A DNA stretch of 10,242 nucleotides from Podochytrium sp. JEL0797. Lineage: Eukaryota; Chytridiomycota; Chytridiomycetes; Chytridiales; Chytriomycetaceae. Location of the stretch: NCBI GenBank assembly GCA_027596195.1, contig JADGJG010000979.1, positions 1 to 10,242 of the forward strand, given 5' to 3'. A program made the position numbers and the translations under genes. The notes under the pieces were generated by a model. It did not search any database, was not told where the DNA came from, and worked only from the letters and a program-made list of their open reading frames with translations. Shown one piece after another: positions 1 through 9,190 of this stretch; position 1 is the first letter of the stretch, and each line of letters starts with the position of its first letter.

Positions 1-237
1 GTTGGGCAAGTTGATGCAAAAGTTGTTCTGGTCCTTGATGTAGACTTGCTCGCTGGGCAATGGGATCGTGTCGGGCTTGCATGGATCCGGCGTAGGGACG
101 TACCAGTTGTTTTGCTCGCAATACGTGATGTTGGGGAAGCTTCCGAGGCATCCTTGTGGGAGACCTGGTTGCGTTGGGCCGTTGGGATCGTATTGCGCTG
201 CAGCGAGCGACGCGCAAGTGAGCAGTGCAAAGAACAT
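1..237 (-). CDS. Secreted protein of unknown function, 5' part only
   Basis: The ATG lies at 237-235 on the minus strand and the frame stays open for 79 codons to the window edge, so the C-terminus is missing. The first 14-15 residues (MFFALLTCASLAAAQ) are a short signal peptide with a likely Ala-Xaa-Ala cleavage site near residues 13-15. The mature part is rich in Cys, Pro and Asn (cysteines near residues 30, 40, 53 and 74) and carries an N-glycosylation sequon in NIT. The segment DQNNFCINLPN resembles a Cys-containing motif I recall from secreted proteins of early-diverging fungi, but I cannot name the family. A TATA box about 50 bp upstream supports this start. The role is unknown: an extracellular or wall protein is an inference. 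No intron is visible in the part seen. Confidence 0.72.
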   Translation of the reverse strand, partial: MFFALLTCASLAAAQYDPNGPTQPGLPQGCLGSFPNITYCEQNNWYVPTPDPCKPDTIPLPSEQVYIKDQNNFCINLPN

Positions 238-240
238 TAT

Positions 241-684
241 TTTTTTTGATGAATTTGGCAGAGGGAAAGAGTCCTTCCGCGTGTATTTATATCATTTCAC
301 AGGTTCCTATCAAATAAATACTTCAATCGAACTTTGAGTGCGTGTAATCACGCCGTCACCTTATCACGAAATTTTCTCATATTTGATTTTAGTAAGGAAT
401 TTTAGGGGGGGGATACTGGGTTCGTCAATCCCTCGCTCAGTGTGAGGTCTGTGCTGAATCTATCCGTCTGCATTGTAGTGACAATAGCGCGCGTGAAAGG
501 TCGCAACCATAGAAGGCTGGCGTCCATCGCAAAGTTCCAGCAAAGTTCGAACTCGCCCGCCTCCTTTCATTTTCGAATCCGCGAAATTCCATTAATAGCT
601 TGGTTTTCCAGCATTCAAATGAATTTGGAAAATGTTACGAACATCATCCAATGACCCTTGTATTCTTGCACCATTCCTGGTATT
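241..684. other. Intergenic region: promoter of secreted gene and spastin 3' flank
   Basis: This 444-base gap separates the stop of spastin (685) from the ATG of the secreted-protein gene (237). Besides the TATA box at 284-291 it has a run of seven G at 404-410. I found no canonical AATAAA for spastin on the minus strand just below 685, so its cleavage signal must be a variant. Short open frames here (for example 442-654 +) have no supporting features. Confidence 0.5.
284..291 (-). promoter_or_regulatory. TATA box (TATAAATA) of the secreted-protein gene
   Basis: The minus strand reads TATAAATA, 47-54 bases upstream of the ATG at 237. With a usual 25-30 bp spacing to the start of transcription, the 5' UTR would be only about 20-25 nt. 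The same octamer recurs on the minus strand at 8295-8302. Confidence 0.6.
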
Positions 685-2788
<2,104 letters not shown>

Positions 2789-2956
2789 TCAATCAGCGAT
2801 TCGATCGTGAGTGGCGGGAGTGATGTGGCAGGTGCCAGGTCGATTTTGGCGTGGTTTTTGGTTCCGATTTTCGAAACCCAAAACTCGCGGAAAACTCTGG
2901 GACAACTCGCGGATACGAATTGCGGACACAAGAGAATATTAATTTATTACCCATTC
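2789..2956 (-). promoter_or_regulatory. Spastin upstream region with a repeated TCCGCGAGTT motif
   Basis: These 168 bases lie between the SNARE stop and the spastin ATG and must serve as both terminator and promoter. The minus strand carries TCCGCGAGTT twice, at 2891-2882 and 2913-2904, 22 bases apart and about 95-125 bp upstream of the spastin ATG. The first nine bases recur on the plus strand at 9677-9685, about 75 bp upstream of the transporter ATG. A transcription-factor site is an inference. No TATA box was seen. Confidence 0.35.
2943..2948 (-). terminator. Poly(A) signal AATAAA of the SNARE gene
   Basis: AATAAA on the minus strand begins 9 bases after the TGA stop (2959-2957). It supports the placement of the last SNARE exon and implies a very short 3' UTR. 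Confidence 0.6.
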
Positions 2957-4269
2957 TCACTTTGTAAACAAACTCGCAATGAATCCCAACAACGCCAGCA
3001 ACACACACATCAGAATACAGCTAAAAACACATCGATTAGTTCACTCACCAATATTCAAGCAAGATACTTACTTCATCATGAACTTGTCTCCAGCCATCAT
3101 CTAAAGACCTACAGTTAGGCCATCATCAAAAAAAAACTTAGAATAACTAACCCCATCGACGGCTTTTCTCATTTGAACATTCACATTGTCTACATGATCT
3201 AGAGCTTTGTCTGCTGCTTTGGTGATTTCTTCGAGATCGTCGTTTTGCCGTTCGAGTTCCTGATTTTCGTTCTCGCATGAGTATTCTCTCGAATGGAACC
3301 AACCCGTGCCAAAATACTCACGTTCCCCATATTCTGAGCCAGTTCTTTGAGTTTCTGTACTCCTTGGCCAATCTCTTCGAGGTCTTGATCCTATCACGTT
3401 CACAACAAATCACGTCTGAGCACTCGAGTGAAAGAATCCAATTCTAACTCACAATTGCTTGATTCTTCTCATTGATTCGTTTGAAATCCTCTTCGACATC
3501 GATATCTGGCAATTCAGTGTTGTTGAACGGATCCTTCCCCTCTCCATAATTTCCTCCGTAATTTCCCTTCATTCCGCCGCCTGCCATCGAACTGATTCCA
3601 CCTGTTACGATCCTCGTCAATTCATTGAATCAGTGTCACCAAATATCTCTTCAAATTCACCTTTGTTTGTAGCTCCAGCCATCAAGTCGGAACGATCCAT
3701 CGCGTATCCTTCATTGAATCTCCTCTTTTCCAAACTCTCGACTTCTTCAATATGCTTATTCGTCAAGTCGAGTACTTCCTTGTACAAAGCCAATTTTTCC
3801 ATCTTGTTGGCGTCCTTGCTTTTCTATAATCGATTCCGCAAAAAATCAATCCCAATCAGGAACCAAATCCCGGTTTGTTACCTTTTTCTCCTCCTTCTTG
3901 CAAATCTCCGCCATCCTCCCCGCCCCCTCTTTCAAATTCCGTATCATGATTCGAATCTTGTAACTCGCTTCCGCCGTTTCCGGGGTCGTTCCAGACGTGC
4001 ACAGCATATCTTCACGCTCTTTGAGCGCTTGTCGACACCCTTTCACGTCGGCTGCGATTTTCTTTTTGAGGCGTTGGAATTCGTCTAATCTGTTTGGTGT
4101 GGAGATACGATGGTGAGGATCAAGTTGAGGCTATTTGACGCGTTTTGACATCAGGTTGTCAGGGGCAAGAAACGAACCCGAGTTCAGCTTGCTTCGCCGC
4201 GATCGCTTCGGGTACGCAGTTTTCGTAAATGACTTGAAGTCGTTGCATGGCGTCCCGCATGGAAGACAT
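2957..4269 (-). CDS. Tail-anchored Qc-type SNARE, SYP7-like (complete, eight exons)
   Basis: Exons on the minus strand: 4269-4178, 4089-3882, 3823-3661, 3601-3453, 3390-3322, 3259-3152, 3100-3072 and 3020-2957, giving 293 aa in one frame. Introns are 51-88 nt. The N-terminal 150 residues are charged and helical, then comes a Gly-rich linker (MAGGGMKGNYGGNYG). The SNARE motif spans about 195-262 and its central layer residue is Gln232 in ELERQ. It is followed by the membrane anchor CILMCVLLALLGFIASLF (274-291) and a two-residue tail. Aligned from memory, the motif matches plant SYP71-type Qc-SNAREs without gaps (LKELAQNM..ELERQ..DDLEEI..NVNVQM), and the N-terminal helical layout also fits; syntaxin-6 or -8 types are the alternative. 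It would supply one helix to a trans-SNARE bundle on ER, Golgi or plasma membrane. The second GT of exon 3 (3639) and the acceptor at 3272 are alternatives that also keep frame. Acceptor 3260 was chosen because it keeps the heptads unbroken. Confidence 0.85.
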
Positions 4270-4381
4270 CTTGGAGGGGACGTTCGTGTGATGTTTTTTT
4301 ATTCTTTCGTGAAAGGTGACAAATTTTTTTTGGGTTGCGGATAGCGCGCGCGGCCGCATGCTCCTCACAAGTTCTCATTTA
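4270..4381. other. Short gap between SNARE start and PIG-H stop
   Basis: These 112 bases hold a GC-rich alternating tract (GCGCGCGCGGCCGC, 4344-4357) and an A/T-rich stretch near 4285-4330. I see no TATA box. It must contain the SNARE promoter and the end of the PIG-H transcript. Confidence 0.4.
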
Positions 4382-4383
4382 TT
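4378..4383 (-). terminator. Poly(A) signal AATAAA overlapping the PIG-H stop
   Basis: The minus strand reads TAATAAA, so the TAA stop at 4384-4382 shares bases with AATAAA. This supports the end chosen for PIG-H, although the GTAAGTAT just before it could instead be a splice donor. Confidence 0.5.
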
Positions 4384-5303
4384 ATATACTTACGGCCTCT
4401 GCAGGAGGTGCATCTCCAAGCAAAATCCGCCTCGACTCCCAAAACGCGTGTTTTACAAACTTCAATTTCGGCAGACACGACTACACCAAAAATCGAATTA
4501 GCATCAACCTAAATACACATGCGCGCGCGCAAACTCACCCCAAACACAACCAACATCTCCTTCTCCCCATCCACAATCACAGCCATATAATACTTGACCT
4601 GGAACAGCGTGATGGCCTCGTTGACAACGATTTCGGATATTTTGTTGGCTGGGATGAAGCGGGTGGAGGATGTGAATCCGCGTGTGGTTCGCGTTTGGAG
4701 GCCAATGTTTTGGATGAGGAGGAGGGATTCTACCGTTTTGTCGGTAAGGTAAATCGGAATGGCTGGCGTGGAGGTTACCTTCATATACAGTTGCATATTT
4801 CGAGAATATCAAGAACATCAAGATGAGAGCGCTAAGAAGGGCTGGTGTGTTTTTCGACAAGGACTGGATATTCGATTCGAGGCCCTGTTGACAACAGAGA
4901 CGTTCATCCAGTGCCCGTTTAGCCAACGACAATAAAGACCGATATCAACGTACAACAGATCCACTGACAACGAAATGATGCGCGAGAACCGCGAGACAAA
5001 CAGCGCAGACGGATCCATCAATCGCAGACCAAAACCGCCTTTTCGTTTGAATTTGAATTCAGCAACCGACAGACAAGGTTTCTCAACGATGAAGAGTAGA
5101 TTCGGTGATACAAGGGTCTCTTGGTGATTGGGTCTGGGAGGACTCGCGATGGTTGGGTCACTGGGGATGGGTGACTCCAAACGAGTTGAGGATATCCGTG
5201 AGGGGCTGCGGGTGACTGGGGATTTCGGCTTCGCATGATCTTGTTGACTGTGTGTTTGCACTGGCGGAACACTCAGTGCGGCAAACCCCCTCCCCCGCCT
5301 CAT
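4382..5303 (-). CDS. PIGH: PIG-H / GPI15, subunit of GPI N-acetylglucosaminyltransferase
   Basis: PIG-H belongs to the ER complex that transfers GlcNAc to phosphatidylinositol, the first step of GPI-anchor synthesis; PIG-A is the catalytic subunit. Proposed minus-strand exons: 5303-4950, 4884-4779, 4729-4539 and 4480-4382, about 249 aa. The domain is clear in the last three exons: a hydrophobic segment at about 133-150 (ALLSALILMFLIFSKYA), then EESLLLIQNIGLQ (153-165), STRFIP (175-180), IVVNEAI (187-193), VKYYMAVIVDGE, and a final amphipathic part ending in WESRRILLGD. Joining exons 2 and 3 across a 49-nt intron rebuilds the family hallmark Y-E-E-S-L-L. The end of exon 1 is uncertain: donors GTTGAT (4949) and GTGGAT (4964) both keep frame. 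The N-terminus is a Pro/Ser-rich stretch unlike the compact human one, and ATG 5303 is simply the first in frame, 41 bp past the preceding gene's stop. A later start is possible. Confidence 0.85.
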
Positions 5304-5344
5304 TGGTGAGATTTTTGGCAAGAAAGCGATTTCCAAAACCGCAC

Positions 5345-6322
5345 TCACCCTTGAACGCTTGAGAACCGTCTCAGAGCCAATGCCCTTGAGTACGCGTTGT
5401 TTGGCTATTGAGACTTCATTTTTTATCAGCTATTCCCGCAGGTGTCAAAAAACGCTACCCAAAAAATGGTCAGACCGGGAATCTCATCCTCGCCTCCTTC
5501 CCCGAAATTTCTGCCCCCACCCCTCCTCCTCGCATTCTCAATCACTCCCAAACTCCAGACCTGCTCCTGCCCCAAAACACCCTCAACAACGCGTCCCATG
5601 TCACCCTTCCCATCGCCTCCAACCATCCCCAATAACCTCCGCCTCGACTTCAAATCATCCACCCGTTTCAGCAGATAATTCTGCGTCGTATGCGAAGGTC
5701 CACGTGGCCAAGCAAATCCGTTCACGTCTTCCCCGGCAATCGAAGAAACCCACGCGTAATCCGAGGCGGAAAACGTGTTCGAATCGAATCTGGAGGGACA
5801 CAAGCTCAGCATTCCACGGATTTCTCGGTGAGTGTAGGCGCGCAGAATGTCAATATAGGCTTGGAAAATCATGAAGATCGGTTGTGAGGGAGGCCAGGAG
5901 GAATGGGTGCAGGGACCACAAGAGGGTGTTGGGGGATTGGGTTGCTGAAGAAGGAATCGCGGGGTGGCCAAAGGAGAGAAGAGAGGCGGCAATGTGAGTG
6001 TCCAGGGGGTTGGTTTCGGGGTGGTGCTCGTTGGATTGTTCTGCGATCAAGACAATCCCAAACACTTCCTGGGACAAGAGAGAGTTGGTGTGGGGCTATG
6101 GGAACCAGCACAGCATACCACTGCGTCATAGAATCTCAACTGGTCAATCGTTCGAAGCGTTTCCATCGTGTGCTTGATCCCTTCGAAAGGATCCAATTCC
6201 TGGTCATCCGATAATGAGGAGAACTCTTGTTCAAGATGCGGTCGGATCCTCGCTGCGATTTGAGCCTTGAACACCGTGTCGGGATGGTTCCTGTATCGAG
6301 CCGCAACTTCATCAAATTTCAT
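5345..6322 (-). CDS. Unrecognised multi-exon gene with an unresolved frame break
   Basis: I do not recognise this family. Exon 1 is 6322-6119 (68 aa, starting MKFDEVAARYRNHPDTVF, charged and helical, ending LRFYDAV). A 50-nt intron (6118-6069) leads to exon 2, which reads EVFGIVLIAEQSNEHHPETN from 6068 on. The frame carried on to a stop at 5850, while the next plausible coding stretch (FQAYIDILRAYTHREIRGML, then SASDYAWVSS and FAWPRG) lies one base out of phase and runs to 5459. A 54-nt intron (5458-5405, GTAGCG...AATAG) joins the last exon 5404-5345 (PNNAYSRALALRRFSSVQG, stop). The C-terminal half has a Gly/Arg-rich stretch (ENARRRGGGRNFGEGGEDE). The break could be a non-consensus GC-AG intron at 5968-5860, which restores phase, or a one-base indel. 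The start is 21 bp past the PTAR1 stop. Coding is supported by two in-frame joins and by protein-like composition. Confidence 0.55.
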
Positions 6323-6343
6323 TTTTCGGACAAACAAAAGAAA

Positions 6344-7825
6344 TCAATCCATCCGAAACAAAAACGCCGGCCACCCACCACACTCCCGCACCTTCTCCTT
6401 CATTTCCTCCCTCACACCTTCACACCCTTGCCTCCCAAGCAACAAATACATTTGAAAATCAAGCGCCACTTCCACCTGCTCTTTCCACTTCGTCACTCCC
6501 GCACCACCACCCACATCCCCACGGCTCCGAATCACCGTCTCAGAAGCCTCAACAATCCACCGCGCGAATCGGAACAAGGCCACCAAAAACGCGTCGCTTC
6601 CGTTATACCTCCACACATCCCATTCCGATTCAAGGTACGGCTGCATCCAGTCCGACGCATCAATTTCGGAAATCTGATCCCCTTCCACCCCCAATTTCTC
6701 TCCACCTCCTACAAACACACTCCCAACCCGTGCAAGCACATCACCCAATTCGAAATCAGACCCCCCTCCCCCCCGCGCCGCTACAATCACAAACAACCCC
6801 TGCAAATAACACCACGGCGACTTGTGTCCCGGATACGCCACAATCAATCCCATCGTTGTTCGCGTCTCGTTCAACAGGAACGCGTCGCGGTCGAGAAACT
6901 GTGGGTCGTTGAGAATGGTTTCGAGGACGGAGAGGGCGTGTGCGAAGGCACTGTGTTCGCTAATATGGGATTGGATGTAGGATTTTGTGGTTTCGAAGGC
7001 GGATAGTTTGAACTGTTGGTTCCCCCTATTTCAGAATAACTTGTGCAGGGTTTGGAGAGATGAGGCTCACCTCCAACGACGCATCCCGTACAACCTTCCA
7101 TCGATGAGACCATGCATGATAATTCATACGATGCCTCTGCGCCGCTTGATCGCAAACGCGCAGTTCATGTTCAAGCATTAATATCGGATCCGATGCCGTG
7201 GCAAGAAGTTGGGGAAGAACCCACGCGCGGTGAGACCACGCGGCGGGACGTTTCGGGTGTTTCGAGAGAACGAGGTCAATGAGGGCGAGTTCTTGGTGGA
7301 GGGAGAGGGTCGGGTGGTGGAGGTTGAGCAGCTTTTTTCTTTGTTTTGACGGGATCAGAACAGCGGGTGTTGGTGAAGGGAGTGTTACCGAACATTCCAG
7401 GCGGTATAGATCTCTGGGTTCATGAGAACTAGGCATTTGGACGAGACTTCGAGGCGATCCAATTCTGATCGATGAAAGCCGTCAACCTCTGAAATCGGCG
7501 TGATCAAGAACTCACCCTCCCCCGTCAAACCCCCCACTGGATCCCGATCAAACCGCCCCGCAAGGCCAAAAAACACCTTATGCGAAGCACGACACAACCC
7601 CGGGATCGCATTCGCAGGAACGCCCAAATTGCCTTCGACAATCACGAAGGGAGAGAACGGGTCCGTCTCGGGGAGAGGAGAGAGGGAAGCCACGGGTGGA
7701 ACGAATCCGAATTCCGTCAGGGTCGAGGGTGGGTGGGCCGTGAGGAGGCGTGCAAAGGTTTCAAACAGGTCGGCGGCTTCGGGTTTCATTCTCTTTCGCG
7801 AAACAAAGCAAAACGAATCACTCAT
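6344..7825 (-). CDS. PTAR1: PTAR1-like protein prenyltransferase alpha-subunit-repeat protein
   Basis: Minus-strand exons: 7825-7516, 7464-7389, 7338-7071 and 7012-6344, giving 440 aa (human PTAR1 about 400). Introns of 51, 50 and 58 nt all keep frame. The repeats that define the family are visible: TAWNVRK at 124-130, HPKRPAAWSHRAWVL at 156-170, NYHAWSHRWKVV at 200-211 and YPGHKSPWC at 278-286. The spacing, and the N-terminal VEGNLGVPA, match human PTAR1 (VENKLGVES, TAWNVRK, AYPGHETLW-like), rather than farnesyl- or Rab-geranylgeranyl-transferase alpha. In animals PTAR1 pairs with RabGGTB as GGTase-III and geranylgeranylates Ykt6 and FBXL2; the same partner here is inferred. ATG 7789 (MKPEAADLF) is an alternative start that better fits the human N-terminus; 7825 is the first in-frame ATG. 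The first intron is a multiple of three with no stop, so it hides within an open frame. Confidence 0.87.
7465..7515 (-). other. In-frame 51-nt intron of the PTAR1-like gene
   Basis: The donor GTGAGT starts at 7515 and the acceptor CGATCAG ends at 7465. The 51 bases contain no stop in the host frame, so an ORF finder reads through them. Removing them joins LTGE to ELDRLEV and brings the protein into line with the human segment before LLLLNPDFTTAWNVR. Without removal the protein gains 17 residues (EFLITPISEVDGFHRSE region). Confidence 0.7.
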
Positions 7826-7985
7826 CCTGGTGATGTGAGTAAGGCAAGAGAGAGTTGGGGAAACGCTCAATGCAGGAGCCACGAGATGATACCAAATTCA
7901 CCCCTCTCGATGCACAGCGCGAGGCCGTCAAAAATGCCGCAACAGAGAATAAATCATCGTTCTTTTCAACTAAAAAAAACATTCC

Positions 7986-7991
7986 TTTATT
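7986..7991 (-). terminator. Poly(A) signal AATAAA of the putative short transcript
   Basis: The minus strand reads TGTAATAAAGG. The AATAAA overlaps the TAA of the 25-codon ORF, just as AATAAA overlaps the stop of PIG-H in this window. Its use is an inference. Confidence 0.35.
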
Positions 7992-8067
7992 ACAGGTGAG
8001 AGCGGGGATGCAAAACGGAAATGAACTCAGGAATGGAAAGGAAATAACCAACGAAAACACTCCACAT
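7990..8067 (-). CDS. Possible 25-aa small ORF, unrecognised
   Basis: The reading frame runs from ATG at 8067 to TAA at 7992-7990. The peptide begins MWSVFVGYFLSIPEF and is hydrophobic for its first 20 residues. In its favour are the upstream TATA box, the pyrimidine-rich leader and the poly(A) signal at its stop. Against it are its length, two earlier ATGs in the putative leader and no known homologue. Chance is a real possibility. Confidence 0.15.
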   Translation of the reverse strand: MWSVFVGYFLSIPEFISVLHPRSHL

Positions 8068-8174
8068 TCGACGGCTGATTATAACAGTAAGAACGTGGCT
8101 GCACAATACATGTGACTGCCAGATTGTTTACTGCATAAAAAGGCCTGCGAAAGAAGGAGGGGATTCAATCGTGC

Positions 8175-8260
8175 AGGATACTTGGGAAATGGAAAGGGGA
8201 GAGAGAGAGGGGGGGAGAGCGAGAGAGGTTGAAAGGAGGGGAAAAGGCTGAGATTCGCGA
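8175..8260 (-). repeat. Low-complexity pyrimidine-rich tract (CT/CCC on the minus strand)
   Basis: The plus strand is almost all purine, with GAGAGAGAGG and a run of G (8199-8220). On the minus strand it begins about 35 bases downstream of a TATA box, where fungal CT-rich initiator leaders lie, so it may be a promoter element and not merely a simple repeat. Confidence 0.45.
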
Positions 8261-8294
8261 AGTTTGATATGCCGGATTTCGCAAGGGGGCGTCG

Positions 8295-8302
8295 TATTTA
8301 TA
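8295..8302 (-). promoter_or_regulatory. TATA box (TATAAATA) of the putative short transcript
   Basis: The octamer is identical to the one 50 bp upstream of the secreted-protein gene at 284-291. It is followed downstream by a CT-rich leader. It could drive a small RNA or, with a long leader, the PTAR1-like gene at 7825. Confidence 0.45.
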
Positions 8303-8490
8303 GCTGTTTCTGAGTTCAACAAGCACGCGGAATGACGTCCCGCCCAAAACAAAAAAGCCAAGCATCACGAACTGCGCAATCCATTTCCCGCCCTGTTTCC
8401 GCCCGCAGCACACAAAAAGTCTCGTTGGTGGCAAGGGCGGGGATCGGTCCCCGTGTGGATTAACAAGTTTTAATTTTTAATCTGCTCGTC

Positions 8491-9029
8491 TTACTCCGCT
8501 TTCTCTTGATCATCCTGGATCTCTCCCGTCCATCCAGACTCCTTCTTGATACGACGCGCGACTTCCACGGGCGACTCGTTCTCAAGCTGAATCACCACGA
8601 TCCCATACTCGTGTCCGTCCAAGTCAAGAGCCACCGCCTTGTCACAGGTTGCGTACAAATGAAGATCGGGTTTGGATCCATCCGTGTGGTAGAACACGGC
8701 TGTGCGTGTGTGGCGTGTATGATATTTTCAATCAATATGGCGGACTGCGACTTGGCAGAAGGACTCACCATCCGTGACAATACCAGGGATGTTGGATCCA
8801 ACTTTCACACCCTTCACGAGCTTGTACGCTTCAGCGGGACGAGTGCGGATGCCGCGGATCTGGGCGAACGGGATGGTGACTCCGCCGCTGAGGAGCCAAA
8901 TCAACAACCGGATTCATCACGGCACGGAATAGAGGGAACTTACTTCCATTTAACGGTAAGGATCTTCTCGGGGGTGGAGAGGACGATGGAGAGCGTTTGG
9001 GATTGGTGGTCGAAAGTGAGTTTTGGCAT
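8491..9029 (-). CDS. Small conserved protein, similar to a bacterial PH-like family (complete, three exons)
   Basis: Exons on the minus strand: 9029-8944, 8887-8769 and 8699-8491, giving 137 aa. Introns are 56 nt (GTAAGT donor) and 69 nt (GTGAGT donor), phases 2 and 1. The protein looks all-beta with a last helix: MPKLTFDHQSQTLSIVLS, then EKILTVKW, VTIPFAQIRGIR, VGSNIPGIVTDAVFY, LHLYATCDKAVALDLDG, YGIVVIQLENESPVEVARRI and an acidic tail. This order recalls short bacterial proteins (mostly actinobacterial in my memory) with a PGT-like turn, a V-D-L-x-G strand and a V-x-x-P-E-x-V-A-x-R end, sometimes described as PH-like. The match is from memory and the function is unknown. No signal peptide or membrane segment. 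ATTAAA-like signals follow the stop. A degraded copy lies just upstream at 9191-9447. Confidence 0.75.
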
Positions 9030-9068
9030 CTGTTTTGAAACCCACCTCAATCAAAACTGTCACAGCAA

Positions 9069-9118
9069 TCAAGAGTTAATGGCGGCAGCACTCAATTCCA
9101 CCTCAAGCACACGAAAAT
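9069..9118. repeat. Upstream arm of the tandem duplication, functional copy
   Basis: This segment, 40-90 bp upstream of the ATG at 9029, matches 9400-9447 in about 36 of 42 aligned bases (shared GCAGCACTCAATT, CACCTCAAGC and CACGAA). It lies in the promoter or 5' UTR, so the duplication took upstream sequence as well as the coding end. Confidence 0.6.
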
Positions 9119-9190
9119 AATTCTTCGAGTCCCGTCCACCAAGAAAATGAATAACCGATGAGGTCCCAAGTATGATACTTCCTGTTCAAC

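Larger units (their letters stand above)
7826..8490. other. 665-base stretch without a confident gene; possible short minus-strand transcript
   Basis: The minus strand has TATAAATA (8302-8295), then a long pyrimidine-rich leader (about 8260-8175), and AATAAA at 7991-7986, which together look like a transcript unit of about 280 nt. It has two very short upstream ORFs and one 25-codon ORF (8067-7990, MWSVFVGYFL..., its TAA overlapping AATAAA). I cannot assign a product; it could be a small membrane peptide, a non-coding RNA, or the PTAR1 promoter region. The open plus-strand frame at 7855-8115 has no recognisable protein and lies in A-rich sequence. Confidence 0.35.

Noticed and set aside
3459..4088. 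209-aa open frame on the plus strand
   Set aside because: It is antisense to several SNARE exons and introns whose splice joins and protein match are strong.
4335..4826. 163-aa plus-strand frame
   Set aside because: It is the complement of the PIG-H exons, which carry clear family motifs on the minus strand.
4838..4951. GTACGT...CTTCTTAG intron in PIG-H, with better splice consensus than the one used
   Set aside because: It would remove the loop between the two membrane segments and leave a single fused hydrophobic run, which does not fit the PIG-H hairpin.
5018..5272. Minus-strand frame with HPSPVTQPSRVLPDPITKRP, considered as an extra exon of the unknown gene
   Set aside because: The unknown gene already ends at a stop (5347-5345), and the overlapping frame leads without a break into PIG-H.
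6227..7006. 259-aa open frame on the plus strand, the longest single ORF in the window
   Set aside because: It lies antisense to PTAR1 exon 4, is rich in Pro/His/Arg as expected of a complement frame, and shows no recognisable domain.
7855..8115. Plus-strand frame that includes MQEPRDDTKFTPLDAQ and a CAG|GTGAGA that looks like a splice site
   Set aside because: No recognisable protein, A-rich composition, and a better reading of the minus strand as a TATA-to-AATAAA unit. Kept only as a remote possibility.
8506..9120. 204-aa plus-strand frame
   Set aside because: It is antisense to all three exons of the small PH-like gene.
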